A stretch of DNA of 64,000 nt, from positions 62,001 to 126,000 of the forward strand of contig DXDN01000008.1 in NCBI GenBank assembly GCA_019115455.1. The letters run 5' to 3'. Of this stretch, positions 10,478 to 18,817 are shown one piece after another. The translations under genes were made by a program, and so were the position numbers. Source of the DNA: Candidatus Eubacterium faecigallinarum. GTDB taxonomy: Bacteria > Bacillota > Clostridia > Oscillospirales > Acutalibacteraceae. The notes beneath the pieces were generated by a model. The model worked only from the letters and a program-made list of their open reading frames with translations. It did no database searches and was not told the origin of the DNA. Position 1 is the first letter of the stretch. Every line of letters begins with the position of its first letter.

Positions 10478-11044
10478 ATGGATAAGGAATTTAATCCTGC
10501 TCTTCAGTTTGACGCTTTTACTGCCGGAATAGAAGAAGGCGGTCTGCGTTCAAGCTCTTCAATAACAATTATCGTATGTTATATTCTTGCCAATTGCCAG
10601 AAAAAAATTACGGCGCAGAACATTATTGACGCACTTGTTTCTGGCAAAATTGCCAATTATTTTGAAGTGTCAAACGCTATATCAAAAATGGTAAAAAAAG
10701 GTCATATTATCGAAAACAGCGACGGCACTCTGTCCATAACGGACAACTGCCGGTTCCTTGTGGATATAGTTGAAAATGATTTGCCGCTGACTATACGAGA
10801 AAAAAGTATCGAGATGGTCAGCAAGCTGGCAGAGGTTGAAATCAACAAAAAGGAAAACAAGGTAAGCATTGAAAAGACTGAAAGCGGATACAAAATAACG
10901 CTGCACGTAAGCGATGTTGACAGCGACTTTATGGTGCTGACGCTCAACGTGCCCACAGAGGCTCAGGCAGTTGTTATAAAAGAAAAATTCCAGCAAAAGC
11001 CCACTGAGGTTTACAGGAATTTAATGAATTCAATATTCGGCTGA
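10478..11044 (+). CDS. DUF4364 family protein
   Basis: A 188-residue protein of the clostridial DUF4364 family. It starts FNPALQFDAFTAGIEEGGLRS, and residues about 25-100 look like a winged-helix DNA-binding fold (ILANCQKKITAQNIIDAL, then SKMVKKGHIIE). The family has no assigned role; a transcription regulator is a reasonable inference from the fold-like pattern. The ATG at 10478 was chosen because GGTGA lies just upstream and the longer frame would start at the transcription start. It is monocistronic, with its own promoter and a terminator right after the stop. Confidence 0.85.
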   Translation: MDKEFNPALQFDAFTAGIEEGGLRSSSSITIIVCYILANCQKKITAQNIIDALVSGKIANYFEVSNAISKMVKKGHIIENSDGTLSITDNCRFLVDIVENDLPLTIREKSIEMVSKLAEVEINKKENKVSIEKTESGYKITLHVSDVDSDFMVLTLNVPTEAQAVVIKEKFQQKPTEVYRNLMNSIFG

Positions 11045-11087
11045 AAAAATCACGGATTCATTTACGAATCCGTGATTTTTATTTTTT
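11044..11087. terminator. Bidirectional terminator between DUF4364 gene and phoU
   Basis: AAAATCACGGATTC and GAATCCGTGATTTT pair across a 6-nt loop, with T runs on both strands. It ends the plus-strand DUF4364 gene and could also stop the pst-phoU transcript. Confidence 0.88.
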
Positions 11088-11150
11088 CATTAAACTAAGC
11101 CAATAAATTCAATGTCATATATATAAACTTTTATATAAACTTTGCGCTCA

Positions 11151-11819
11151 TTAAATTTTTGCGTTCTTATGAACTCCTGTTATGGAATACTCCACCCATT
11201 CGGCAATATTTTCAGCGTGGTCCGCAATTCGTTCCAAATATTTAGCGACCATAAGCAGGTCAATGCAAAGCTCTGCGTCGGTATCGTCCTTTGATATTAT
11301 TGAAATCAGTTCGGACTTGACCTTATCAAAAAGCTCGTCCACCACGTTGTCCATTTCAAAAACAGACGCCGCGTCGTTCATATCGCCGCTGATAAATGAA
11401 TCTATGCTGGTATTTACCATACAGATAACTACACGGCTCATCTCCTTAAGATGAAGCTTATGCTCAAGATTACAGTGCCTGATATATTCCGTAAGCTCCG
11501 TAATATCCGAAGCCTGGTCGCCTATTCTTTCAAGATCCGATATCATTTTAAGAGCGGCTGAAATCCGCCTCAAATCCCCTGCTACAGGCTGCTGACGTAA
11601 AAGCAGTCTGAGGCACATGCTTTCTATCTCCGCCTCAAGATTATCAATTTCCCTGTCAGTTTCATTAACCGACTGCACCATATCCCTGTATCGCTCCTCG
11701 TCCTTTTCGTCAACAAAAAGCGCTTCCACCGAACACTCTATCACCTGCTCACAAAGCTTGCACATGCTGTTAAGGCTGTTATCAAGTTTTTCAAGCTGAT
11801 GCTCATATTTATTTCTCAT
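11151..11819 (-). CDS. phoU: Phosphate transport regulator PhoU
   Basis: A 222-residue all-helical protein with the two PhoU repeats. The signature metal-binding stretches are visible (RISAALKMISDLERIGDQASDI near 85-106 and MVAKYLERIADHAENIAEW near 190-208). PhoU links the Pst transporter to phosphate signalling and limits uptake. It is the last gene of the pst operon and shares one base with pstB. No histidine kinase or response regulator gene is present in this cluster, so its signalling partner must be encoded elsewhere. Confidence 0.95.
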   Translation of the reverse strand: MRNKYEHQLEKLDNSLNSMCKLCEQVIECSVEALFVDEKDEERYRDMVQSVNETDREIDNLEAEIESMCLRLLLRQQPVAGDLRRISAALKMISDLERIGDQASDITELTEYIRHCNLEHKLHLKEMSRVVICMVNTSIDSFISGDMNDAASVFEMDNVVDELFDKVKSELISIISKDDTDAELCIDLLMVAKYLERIADHAENIAEWVEYSITGVHKNAKI

Positions 11820-12568
11820 TATCCAAACCTGCCTGTTATATAGTCCTCCGTGCGCTTATCCTGAGGCACGGAAAATAATTTTTCTGTATCATCAAACTCT
11901 ATCACTTCACCCAGCAGGAAAAACGCCGTTTTGTCTGAAATTCTTGCCGCCTGCTGCATAGAGTGAGTAACTATAATAATCGTGTATTCCTTTTTAAGCT
12001 CTGTTACAAGGTCCTCGATTTTAGATGTGGAAATGGGGTCAAGCGCCGACGTGGGCTCGTCCATAAGAATCACTTCAGGACACACAGCCAGCGCTCTTGC
12101 TATGCAGAGCCTTTGCTGCTGACCGCCGGAAAGAGCCAGGGCGCTTTTTTTCAGCTTGTCCTTAACCTCATCCCAAAGCGCCGCCTGTTTAAGAGATTTT
12201 TCAACGATTGCGTCGAGCTCCTTTCTCTTTCTGATACCGTGAGTTCTGGGGCCGTAAGCAATATTGTCATAAATACTCATGGGAAAGGGATTCGGCTTTT
12301 GAAAAACCATACCCACCTTTTTTCTCAAGATATTCACGTCGATATTTTTATAAATATCGACTCCGTCAAAAAAAATTTTTCCGCTGACTTTGCATCCGTC
12401 CACAAGGTCGTTCATTCTATTGAGCGTTTTGAGAACAGTTGATTTTCCGCAGCCTGAGGGTCCGATAAAGGCGGTTATCTTTTTTTCGGGGATAGACAGG
12501 TTAATTCCTTTTATAGCTTTAAAATCACCGTAATATAATTCAAGATTTTCTATTTCAAATTTGTTCAT
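11819..12568 (-). CDS. pstB: Phosphate ABC transporter ATP-binding protein
   Basis: A 249-residue ATPase. It has Walker [10 protein letters not shown] (residues about 33-41), the Q-loop [14 protein letters not shown] that is diagnostic for PstB, the signature SGGQQQRL and Walker [14 protein letters not shown]. It energises high-affinity phosphate import through PstC and PstA. The gene follows pstA by 10 bp and touches phoU. Confidence 0.97.
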   Translation of the reverse strand: MNKFEIENLELYYGDFKAIKGINLSIPEKKITAFIGPSGCGKSTVLKTLNRMNDLVDGCKVSGKIFFDGVDIYKNIDVNILRKKVGMVFQKPNPFPMSIYDNIAYGPRTHGIRKRKELDAIVEKSLKQAALWDEVKDKLKKSALALSGGQQQRLCIARALAVCPEVILMDEPTSALDPISTSKIEDLVTELKKEYTIIIVTHSMQQAARISDKTAFFLLGEVIEFDDTEKLFSVPQDKRTEDYITGRFG

Positions 12569-12578
12569 ATGTCACCTG

Positions 12579-13415
12579 TTATTTTGCAATTTTCTTTGCC
12601 AGCATAGTTGATATACCGTTTATAATGAGAACGACCAGTAAAAGCACCACCGCCGTGGCATACGCTTCTTCGGTATGGAGTCCCTCATTCAGCAGACAGT
12701 AAAGGTGTACCGACAATGTTCTGGATGATGATGTCAGTTTTTCAGCCGCATCGGGAACTGTGCCGGCAGTGTAGATAAGCGCCGCCGTTTCTCCGACTAT
12801 CCTTCCTGTGGACAGTATTATGCCGGAAAGTATGCCAGGTACTGCCGACGGAAGCACTATTTTAAAAACTGTTTGAAGTTTACCTGCTCCGAGTCCGTAA
12901 GAGCCCTCTCTGTAAGAGGCGTCAACCGCCATTATTGACTCCTCGGTGGTTCTTATAATAACCGGTAGCACCATAATGGCAAGAGTAAGCACACCGGCTA
13001 TCAGCGAGTAGCCCCATGCCCTTGCGATTACAAACGCCAGAAAACCGAAAAGTCCGTAAACAATTGACGGTATACCTGCCAGCGTTTCATTGGTTATCCT
13101 GATTATTTTCACAAACACACTGCCGCTTTTTGCGTACTCCACCAAAAACACGGCGGAAAAAACGCCCACCGGAACAGCTATCAAAAGCGTCAGGAAAGTC
13201 AGATATAATGTATTTATAATTGACGGCAACATTGACAGATTGTCGGTGTTATATTCCGGCGAAAACATCTCCCATTTCAGATTAGGGATACCGTTAATCA
13301 GAATATATGCGATGATAAACAATACGGCGCCTATCGTGACTGCCGCACTCAGCAGTATCAGTATTAAAGTAACCAGAGAACCGGGATGCTTTACATATTC
13401 TGTGAATTTTTTCAA
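12579..13415 (-). CDS. pstA: Phosphate ABC transporter permease
   Basis: A 278-residue membrane protein with about six hydrophobic segments. The conserved inner-loop region TTEESIMAVDASYREGSYGLGAGKLQ (positions about 156-181) is the ATPase-contact motif of PstA permeases, and ETLAGIPSIVYGLFG is also typical. Together with PstC it forms the phosphate channel in the cytoplasmic membrane. It starts 3 bp after pstC. Confidence 0.95.
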   Translation of the reverse strand: MKKFTEYVKHPGSLVTLILILLSAAVTIGAVLFIIAYILINGIPNLKWEMFSPEYNTDNLSMLPSIINTLYLTFLTLLIAVPVGVFSAVFLVEYAKSGSVFVKIIRITNETLAGIPSIVYGLFGFLAFVIARAWGYSLIAGVLTLAIMVLPVIIRTTEESIMAVDASYREGSYGLGAGKLQTVFKIVLPSAVPGILSGIILSTGRIVGETAALIYTAGTVPDAAEKLTSSSRTLSVHLYCLLNEGLHTEEAYATAVVLLLVVLIINGISTMLAKKIAK

Positions 13416-13418
13416 GCG

Positions 13419-14276
13419 TCAGTCCCCCTTTTTTCTTGTTGCGGCAGTAAAGCACAGGTTGATTATCAGTATAAAAACAAACAGCACCGCCGCCGTAGCA
13501 ATCAGAGCTTCCCTGTGCAGACCCGAGGCGTATCCCATTTCAAGCACTATATTACCCGTAAGTGTTCTTACACCAGAGGTTATAGATTCCGGCAATATAG
13601 GCTGATTACCGGCAATCATAACCACCGCCATAGTTTCGCCCACGGCTCTGCCTATACCAAGTATAACTCCGCTGAGTATTCCCGAACCGGCGGCAGGCAT
13701 TACAGCAGTAAAGACGGCTCGCTCCTTTGTTGCACCAAGAGCCAGCGCCCCGTCAAAATACTGAGTATTGACAGACCTGAGTGACGTTTCCGAAGTATTG
13801 ACGATGGTCGGCAGAATCATTATTCCCAGCAAAATAGAAGCGGTAAGTATTCCCTTTCCGCTGGTTTCTGTAAGTTCCTGAATAATCGGCACAATAACGA
13901 CCAGACAGAAAAATCCGTAAACTATCGACGGCACAGAGGCAAGCAGATTTACCATGGGCTTTATTATTTTATAAAGCGGAGCAGGACAATAATAAGTCAT
14001 GAACACTGCTGTAAAAATTCCTATAGGCACGCCGACTATTATTGCTCCCGCCGTAACATATATACTGCCGACAATCATGGGGAAAATCCCGTAAATATCC
14101 TGCTTAGGCTTCCACTCTCTGCCGAACAGGAAATCGCCCAGTCCTATCTCGGAAACGGCAGGAAAAGCGTTTGAGAATATGAAAACGCATATCATTACCA
14201 CCGCCAGCACAGACACGCAGGCGCACAGAAAAAACACTGTGCGCATTGCATTTTCCTTAAATTTGTTTAATTTCAT
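13419..14276 (-). CDS. pstC: Phosphate ABC transporter permease
   Basis: A 285-residue permease with six or so membrane segments. LLASVPSIVYGFF and the coupling loop NTSETSLRSVNTQYFDGALALGATK (about residues 158-182) are characteristic. It pairs with PstA. Its ATG follows the pstS stop without any gap; the purine-rich end of pstS supplies the ribosome-binding site, so translation is probably coupled to pstS. Confidence 0.95.
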   Translation of the reverse strand: MKLNKFKENAMRTVFFLCACVSVLAVVMICVFIFSNAFPAVSEIGLGDFLFGREWKPKQDIYGIFPMIVGSIYVTAGAIIVGVPIGIFTAVFMTYYCPAPLYKIIKPMVNLLASVPSIVYGFFCLVVIVPIIQELTETSGKGILTASILLGIMILPTIVNTSETSLRSVNTQYFDGALALGATKERAVFTAVMPAAGSGILSGVILGIGRAVGETMAVVMIAGNQPILPESITSGVRTLTGNIVLEMGYASGLHREALIATAAVLFVFILIINLCFTAATRKKGD

Positions 14277-15170
14277 TTACTCTACTTCTTCCCACTTGAC
14301 TGTATCGCCGGCAAAAATCGACCTGATTTGCTCAGTGCTGAAATTATCAACGCTGTTTTCCTTATTTACTATTACGGCAATTCCGTCAATGGCTATTGTC
14401 ATATCCGTGAGCACCTCAAGCTCATCCTCTTCAAGTTCTCTTGATGACATGGCAATATCAACTGCTCCCTGAACGGCGGATTCAATGCCGGCAGACGAAC
14501 CTGATTCCTGTATTTCAACTTTTGCTGAAGGGTTGAGCTGCTTATATTTATCTGCAAGAACGTTCATAACAGGAGCCACAGAGGTTGAACCTGCTATAGT
14601 AACTGTTCCACTGATATCCGACGGTGTATAGTGTTCCTGAGTTTCCGTGGAAATATAGCCTTCTTCTTCAATAATTGCCTCGCCCTCGGCGCTGACAACA
14701 AACGCCAAAAAGTCACGGGCTATTTCTGACAGTGAATCGTCAATATAAGCTACCTTAAAAGGTCTTTGAAGTTTATAACTGCCGTCTTTTACCGTTTCGG
14801 CAGAGGCAGGAACGCCGTCAACACTGACAGCCTTCACCTCGTCTGAAAGCGAGCCCAAGGACACGTAGCCTATCGCCCTTTTGTTACCGCTTACGGTGGA
14901 CATCATAACTGATGTTGAATTGGTTATTTCCGCAGTTTGAGTGGTGGCGTCATTGCCCTGCTCGTCAACAACTCCGATAAGCTCGGTAAACGCGTCACGG
15001 GTTCCCGAACCGTCCTCACGTGAAATAACGGTTATACTGCCGCTAACCGCCTGATTTGACGACGAATCATCCTGATTGTTGCTGCTTGTACAGCCGTAAA
15101 AACCTGTAGCGACAACGCAGGCTGAAAGTATTATAGCAACAACTGATTTTTTAACATTCTTTTTAATCAT
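14277..15170 (-). CDS. pstS: Circularly permuted phosphate-binding lipoprotein PstS
   Basis: A 297-residue lipoprotein with a signal peptide and lipobox GFYGC (Cys27). The order of PstS segments is swapped. Residues about 46-174 correspond to the C-terminal half of ordinary PstS (VISREDGSGTRDAF, AIGYVSLGSL, DFLAFVVSAEGEAIIEEEGYI), while residues about 188-297 correspond to the N-terminal half (GTVTIAGSTSVAP, VEIQESGSSAGIESA, MSSREL, AIDGIAVIVNKENSVD, IRSIFAGDTVKWEEV). Both halves are complete and a 13-residue linker joins the normal C- and N-termini. Phosphate ligands such as SREDGSGTR and GSTS are kept, so the protein should bind phosphate and feed the PstCAB genes that follow directly. Confidence 0.93.
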   Translation of the reverse strand: MIKKNVKKSVVAIILSACVVATGFYGCTSSNNQDDSSSNQAVSGSITVISREDGSGTRDAFTELIGVVDEQGNDATTQTAEITNSTSVMMSTVSGNKRAIGYVSLGSLSDEVKAVSVDGVPASAETVKDGSYKLQRPFKVAYIDDSLSEIARDFLAFVVSAEGEAIIEEEGYISTETQEHYTPSDISGTVTIAGSTSVAPVMNVLADKYKQLNPSAKVEIQESGSSAGIESAVQGAVDIAMSSRELEEDELEVLTDMTIAIDGIAVIVNKENSVDNFSTEQIRSIFAGDTVKWEEVE

Positions 15171-15215
15171 ATTTTCACCTCAATAATTATTTGTACCTCA
15201 CGTACATTTATGATG

Positions 15216-15280
15216 ATAATACACGGATGTTAAAATTAGATTTTAACCAAGTAGTTTTTCAGTAAAAATTATGTTAAACA
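15216..15280 (-). promoter_or_regulatory. Candidate Pho box and promoter of the pst operon
   Basis: On the minus strand, TTAACA-like repeats (TTTAACAT, TTTTACT, TTAAAAT, TTTTAACAT) recur with roughly 11-bp spacing between 15228 and 15280, followed by a possible -10 TATTAT at 15216-15221. Tandem TT(A/T)ACA repeats are the known PhoP-binding pattern in Firmicutes. This is inferred from pattern and position only. Confidence 0.45.
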
Positions 15281-15334
15281 AAATCAAGTATATATCCGAT
15301 ATATATATTATTACCGCTAATAAACTATAAAAAC

Positions 15335-15369
15335 AAAAAATCCAAGCTGCATAAACAGCTTGGATTTTA
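15335..15369 (-). terminator. Terminator after ispH-rpsA
   Basis: AAAATCCAAGCTG pairs with CAGCTTGGATTTT across a 6-nt loop. It lies 26 bp past the ispH-rpsA stop codon. Confidence 0.85.
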
Positions 15370-15394
15370 ATAAATATTAAGTTATGCAAAACAA

Positions 15395-17482
15395 TTATTC
15401 AGCAGTTTCCTCTGAATCGGTTTCGTCAGCCTCATCCTCAGCGGCATCAGCTAAAACGCTGATAGTATCCTCCGGCTTTTCGATGAGCTCTTTCATAGAA
15501 AGTGAAACTCTCTTTCTGTCAAAATCAACTTCAATGATCTTAACATCAACCTCATCGCCAACTGCAAGAACATCAGCAGGAGTCTTTACTCTCTCCCATG
15601 AGATCTGGCTGATGTGGATGAGTCCGTCAATACCGGGGATAATGTTGGCAAAAGCACCGAAAGAAGCAATGCTTACGATCTTAGCCTTGCATACAGTACC
15701 AACAGGATAATCACGCTTAAGGATTTCCCATGGGTTGTCCTCAATCTTCTTGAAGCCGAGGGAGATTTTCTTATTCTCCTGGTCAAGCTTCTTGATTGTA
15801 ACCTCAACAACATCGCCTACCTTAACGATTTCTGACGGATGCTTAATTCTGTTCCATGAAAGCTCGCTGATATGAATCATGCCGTCCATACCGCCGATAT
15901 CAACAAACGCGCCGTAGCTTGTAAGTGACTTAACGGTACCGGTGAGCTTCTGTCCCTCTTCGAGAGTAGCCCACAGAGCCTCCTGTTTTGCTTTCTTTTC
16001 CTCATTTAAAACGACTTTGATTGAACCAACTGCGCGTCTGCGTCCCGGATTGATGTCAATAACTTTGAAACGCACTGTTGTACCCTTGAGAATATCAAGT
16101 TCCTGATTGCGAGGAACACCCGTAAGAGATGCAGGAATGAATACGCGGCTTCCCTTGGATACAACGATAACGCCACCCTTAACAACAGAAATGACGGTAC
16201 CTTCCAATACTTCATCGGACTCCTTGGCAGCTACTATATTCTCCCAGCCCTTAAACTGGTCAACAAGCTTTTTGGAAAGCTTGAGCACTCCTTCGCTGTC
16301 ATCAGTTTTCATGATAACAAGGTCAAGTACATCACCGATTTTAACGGCGTCCTCAGGATTGTCAATCGGCTCTGAGGAGAGGTCGGCAAGAGCGATTACA
16401 CCGGTCTGCTTTCTGCCGTCAACATCAACGAATACCTCTGTGGGAGTGATGTTTACAACAGTACCTCTTACTACCTTGCTGTTTTCGTCTTCTCTGAATG
16501 ATTCTTCAAGCATTTCTTCGAAGGTTGCCTCACCATCAGCAGATGCTTTGACAGCAGCCTTATCGGCCTTATCAGCGGTATCTGCTGTCTCCACAACTTC
16601 TTCAGTTACGGCTGAAGTTGTTTCAACTTCCTTTTCAATATTTTCTTCGGACATGGTTTTTAGTACCTCCTTAATAATAACCGACGGCGTTGACGCCCCG
16701 GCTGTAACACCAATTACTTTATAAGGTGAAAGGTCAATGTCCCTGAGCTCCTCAGCCGTTTCAATGAGGAAAGTATCTGAGTTTGCACTGCACACGTCTC
16801 TCAGCTTACAAGTATTTGATGAATGTCTGCCACCTATGACTATCATAGCGTCCGCCTCCCGGGAAAGAGACGAAGCTTCCTGCTGTCTGTCAGCGGTAGC
16901 ATTACATATTGTACTATAAATTCTGCAATTTGTATATAGTTTTTTTAATATTTTCTCGCATTTTTTCCATTCTTTTAATGAAAATGTTGTCTGTGCCACG
17001 CATATGAGTGATTGTTTTTCACTAAGTTTGTGCTCATTTAAGATTTTTTCCATTTTTTCGGCAGTGTTGAAAACATAGCTTTCGCCCCTGCAGTAAGAGC
17101 GAATACCCATAACCTCGGGATGTTTTTCATCCCCGGCAATTAGGGTAACTGTGTCATCATCCTGCTGAGATACGATTTTATGAATCTTAAGCACAAAGGG
17201 GCATGTTGCGTTAATGTACTTAACACCGTCTTTATCTGCGGCGTCGATTATATTCTTTTCCACTCCGTGGGTTCTTATAACAACGGTATATCCGTCGGGG
17301 CAGTCGCTGATATTGTCGATAATCTTAACGCCCTTGGACTCAAGGTCCGCCACAAGCTGACTGTTATGGATTATCGGGCCGAGAGTGCACACCTTTTCGC
17401 CCTTTTCCACCAGCTCATAGACAAGATTTACCGCTCTGTCAACGCCGAAGCAGAATCCGGCTGTTTTAGCAAGTTTAATCAA
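15395..17482 (-). CDS. ispH: Fusion of HMBPP reductase IspH with S1-domain protein
   Basis: A 695-residue fusion. Residues 1-276 are IspH, the 4Fe-4S enzyme of the last MEP-pathway step, with cluster cysteines in AGFCFGV, NATCPFV and ICNATADRQ. Residues 277-330 are an acidic, alanine-rich linker and about 334-662 hold four S1 RNA-binding domains (for example TSYGAFVDIGGMDGMIHISELSW). The same fusion is known in Clostridia. The start is a TTG right after the plsC stop, with GGGAGG upstream. Inside the gene, AAGGAGG at 16666-16672 precedes an ATG at 16654 exactly at the start of the S1 part, so a free 419-residue S1 protein may also be made. Confidence 0.93.
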   Translation of the reverse strand: MIKLAKTAGFCFGVDRAVNLVYELVEKGEKVCTLGPIIHNSQLVADLESKGVKIIDNISDCPDGYTVVIRTHGVEKNIIDAADKDGVKYINATCPFVLKIHKIVSQQDDDTVTLIAGDEKHPEVMGIRSYCRGESYVFNTAEKMEKILNEHKLSEKQSLICVAQTTFSLKEWKKCEKILKKLYTNCRIYSTICNATADRQQEASSLSREADAMIVIGGRHSSNTCKLRDVCSANSDTFLIETAEELRDIDLSPYKVIGVTAGASTPSVIIKEVLKTMSEENIEKEVETTSAVTEEVVETADTADKADKAAVKASADGEATFEEMLEESFREDENSKVVRGTVVNITPTEVFVDVDGRKQTGVIALADLSSEPIDNPEDAVKIGDVLDLVIMKTDDSEGVLKLSKKLVDQFKGWENIVAAKESDEVLEGTVISVVKGGVIVVSKGSRVFIPASLTGVPRNQELDILKGTTVRFKVIDINPGRRRAVGSIKVVLNEEKKAKQEALWATLEEGQKLTGTVKSLTSYGAFVDIGGMDGMIHISELSWNRIKHPSEIVKVGDVVEVTIKKLDQENKKISLGFKKIEDNPWEILKRDYPVGTVCKAKIVSIASFGAFANIIPGIDGLIHISQISWERVKTPADVLAVGDEVDVKIIEVDFDRKRVSLSMKELIEKPEDTISVLADAAEDEADETDSEETAE
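16654..16672 (-). promoter_or_regulatory. Internal ribosome-binding site and start inside ispH-rpsA
   Basis: AAGGAGG (16666-16672) lies 11 nt before an in-frame ATG (16652-16654) that begins MSEENIEKE, the first residues after the IspH catalytic domain. Its strength and position suggest separate translation of the S1 portion. Confidence 0.6.
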
Positions 17483-18130
17483 TTATTTTTCAGCCTCCCA
17501 AAGCTCGGTGATTTTATCCATTACCATGTTTGCGGCATTTTTAATATCGTGGGGTCCCACTTCTTCCTTATTGAGTCCCATTTCGGAATTTGTGATAATC
17601 TTGCCGTAGGACACCGTTACCTTCTTACCTGCTTTAATTTTGCCGTCGCAGCAAATAGCAACCGGCAAAACGTCGCAGCCTGTCGCCTTGGCTATAACGG
17701 CAACGCCTGCCTTGGCTCTCTGAGGCACGCCGTTTTTGTCCTTAATGCGCTTGCCTTCTGGGCAGATTGCCATTACGTGACCTTCCTCAATTATCTTGAT
17801 GCCGTAGTCAATGGCGCTGGTATCGCCCTTTCCCCTTTTTACAGGGAAGCCGTACATATGGGTAATAAACCACGCAGACACGGGATTTTTAAAAAGCTCT
17901 GCCTTTGCCATAAAGTGAAGAGCCGGAACTTTTTTAGGACACGCTACAAAAACAGGGTCAAGCGCACAGGTATGATTTATGGCAACTATGTAATCGGTGC
18001 GATCTGAGGGGATATTTTCAAGCCCCTTAAACTCAGTCTTATACACCAGTTTAACAAGCGGTCTGAACACCGCCTTGATAAAATCATATGTTTTGTAGTG
18101 CTTTACTTTTGAATAATCAAACTCTTTCAC
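17483..18130 (-). CDS. plsC: 1-acyl-sn-glycerol-3-phosphate acyltransferase
   Basis: A 215-residue acyltransferase that adds the second acyl chain to lysophosphatidic acid at the membrane. The catalytic NHTCALDPV motif (HX4D, about residue 52) and the ICPEGKRIKD motif (EGxR-like, about residue 118) are present. It begins with GTG directly after the cmk stop, with AAGGAG 8 nt before it, and ends where ispH-rpsA begins, so the three genes form one unit. Confidence 0.92.
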   Translation of the reverse strand: MKEFDYSKVKHYKTYDFIKAVFRPLVKLVYKTEFKGLENIPSDRTDYIVAINHTCALDPVFVACPKKVPALHFMAKAELFKNPVSAWFITHMYGFPVKRGKGDTSAIDYGIKIIEEGHVMAICPEGKRIKDKNGVPQRAKAGVAVIAKATGCDVLPVAICCDGKIKAGKKVTVSYGKIITNSEMGLNKEEVGPHDIKNAANMVMDKITELWEAEK

Positions 18131-18793
18131 TTAAATATTCTCCTTAATAATATTGATTATCATTTCAACTGATTCCTCAAGGATCATCCCTGTTGTATCA
18201 GCCATTATAGATTCGTCCGTAGGTTTCAGCGGTGCAATCTCACGGTGGGAATCCTGATAATCACGCTGATTAACATCCGCAAGTACATCCTCGTATGTTA
18301 CGTTCTCACCTTTTTCAACAAGCTCCTTGTATCTTCTTTGGGCTCTGCATTCTGCCGTGGCAGTAAGAAAGATTTTTGGCTTAGCGTTAGGAAGAACAGC
18401 CGTGGCAATATCTCTGCCGTCCATAATTACGTTATTATTCTTAGCAATATCTCTCTGAAGGTCAAGCAGGAATTCCCTGACCTGCGGAATTGCAGAGACC
18501 TTAGACGCGCCCATGGAAATTTCGGGAGTACGTATAAGAGAGGAAACATCCTCGCCGTTAAGGTAAACGCACTGCGTGCCGTCATCGTCAAATCCAAGCT
18601 TCACTTTGATATCGCCGAGCATTTCAACTATTTTATCGGTATCGTCGAGAACACCGTTTCTCACAGCGCTCAGAGCAACTGTTCTGTAAAGCGCTCCTGT
18701 ATCAACATAAATATACCCCAGCTTTGCGGCGGCGCCCTTGGCTATTGTTGATTTGCCTGCGCCTGCCGGTCCGTCTATCGCAACATTAATCAT
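18131..18793 (-). CDS. cmk: Cytidylate kinase
   Basis: A 220-residue kinase that phosphorylates CMP and dCMP with ATP. The P-loop IDGPAGAGKSTIAKG lies at residues 6-20, followed by YVDTGALYR, DGRDIATAV and the RRYKEL region of the lid. The order cmk, plsC, ispH, rpsA is a common clostridial arrangement and supports the assignment. Confidence 0.97.
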   Translation of the reverse strand: MINVAIDGPAGAGKSTIAKGAAAKLGYIYVDTGALYRTVALSAVRNGVLDDTDKIVEMLGDIKVKLGFDDDGTQCVYLNGEDVSSLIRTPEISMGASKVSAIPQVREFLLDLQRDIAKNNNVIMDGRDIATAVLPNAKPKIFLTATAECRAQRRYKELVEKGENVTYEDVLADVNQRDYQDSHREIAPLKPTDESIMADTTGMILEESVEMIINIIKENI

Positions 18794-18817
18794 GCAAAAA
18801 TCTCCTTTAAGAATAAA

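Noticed and set aside
14277..15170. Two half-length PstS genes fused by assembly error
   Set aside because: The frame is continuous, each half is complete, the signal peptide is in the right place and the linker is short and polar; a true permutation explains this better.
16107..16724. A 205-codon plus-strand open frame rich in Ser and Thr
   Set aside because: It is the complement of the S1 linker and first S1 domains; its low-complexity composition is what an antisense reading of that region gives.
17180..18007. A 275-codon open frame on the plus strand
   Set aside because: It lies fully opposite ispH and plsC, has no Shine-Dalgarno site and no recognisable protein features; the two minus-strand genes are certain.
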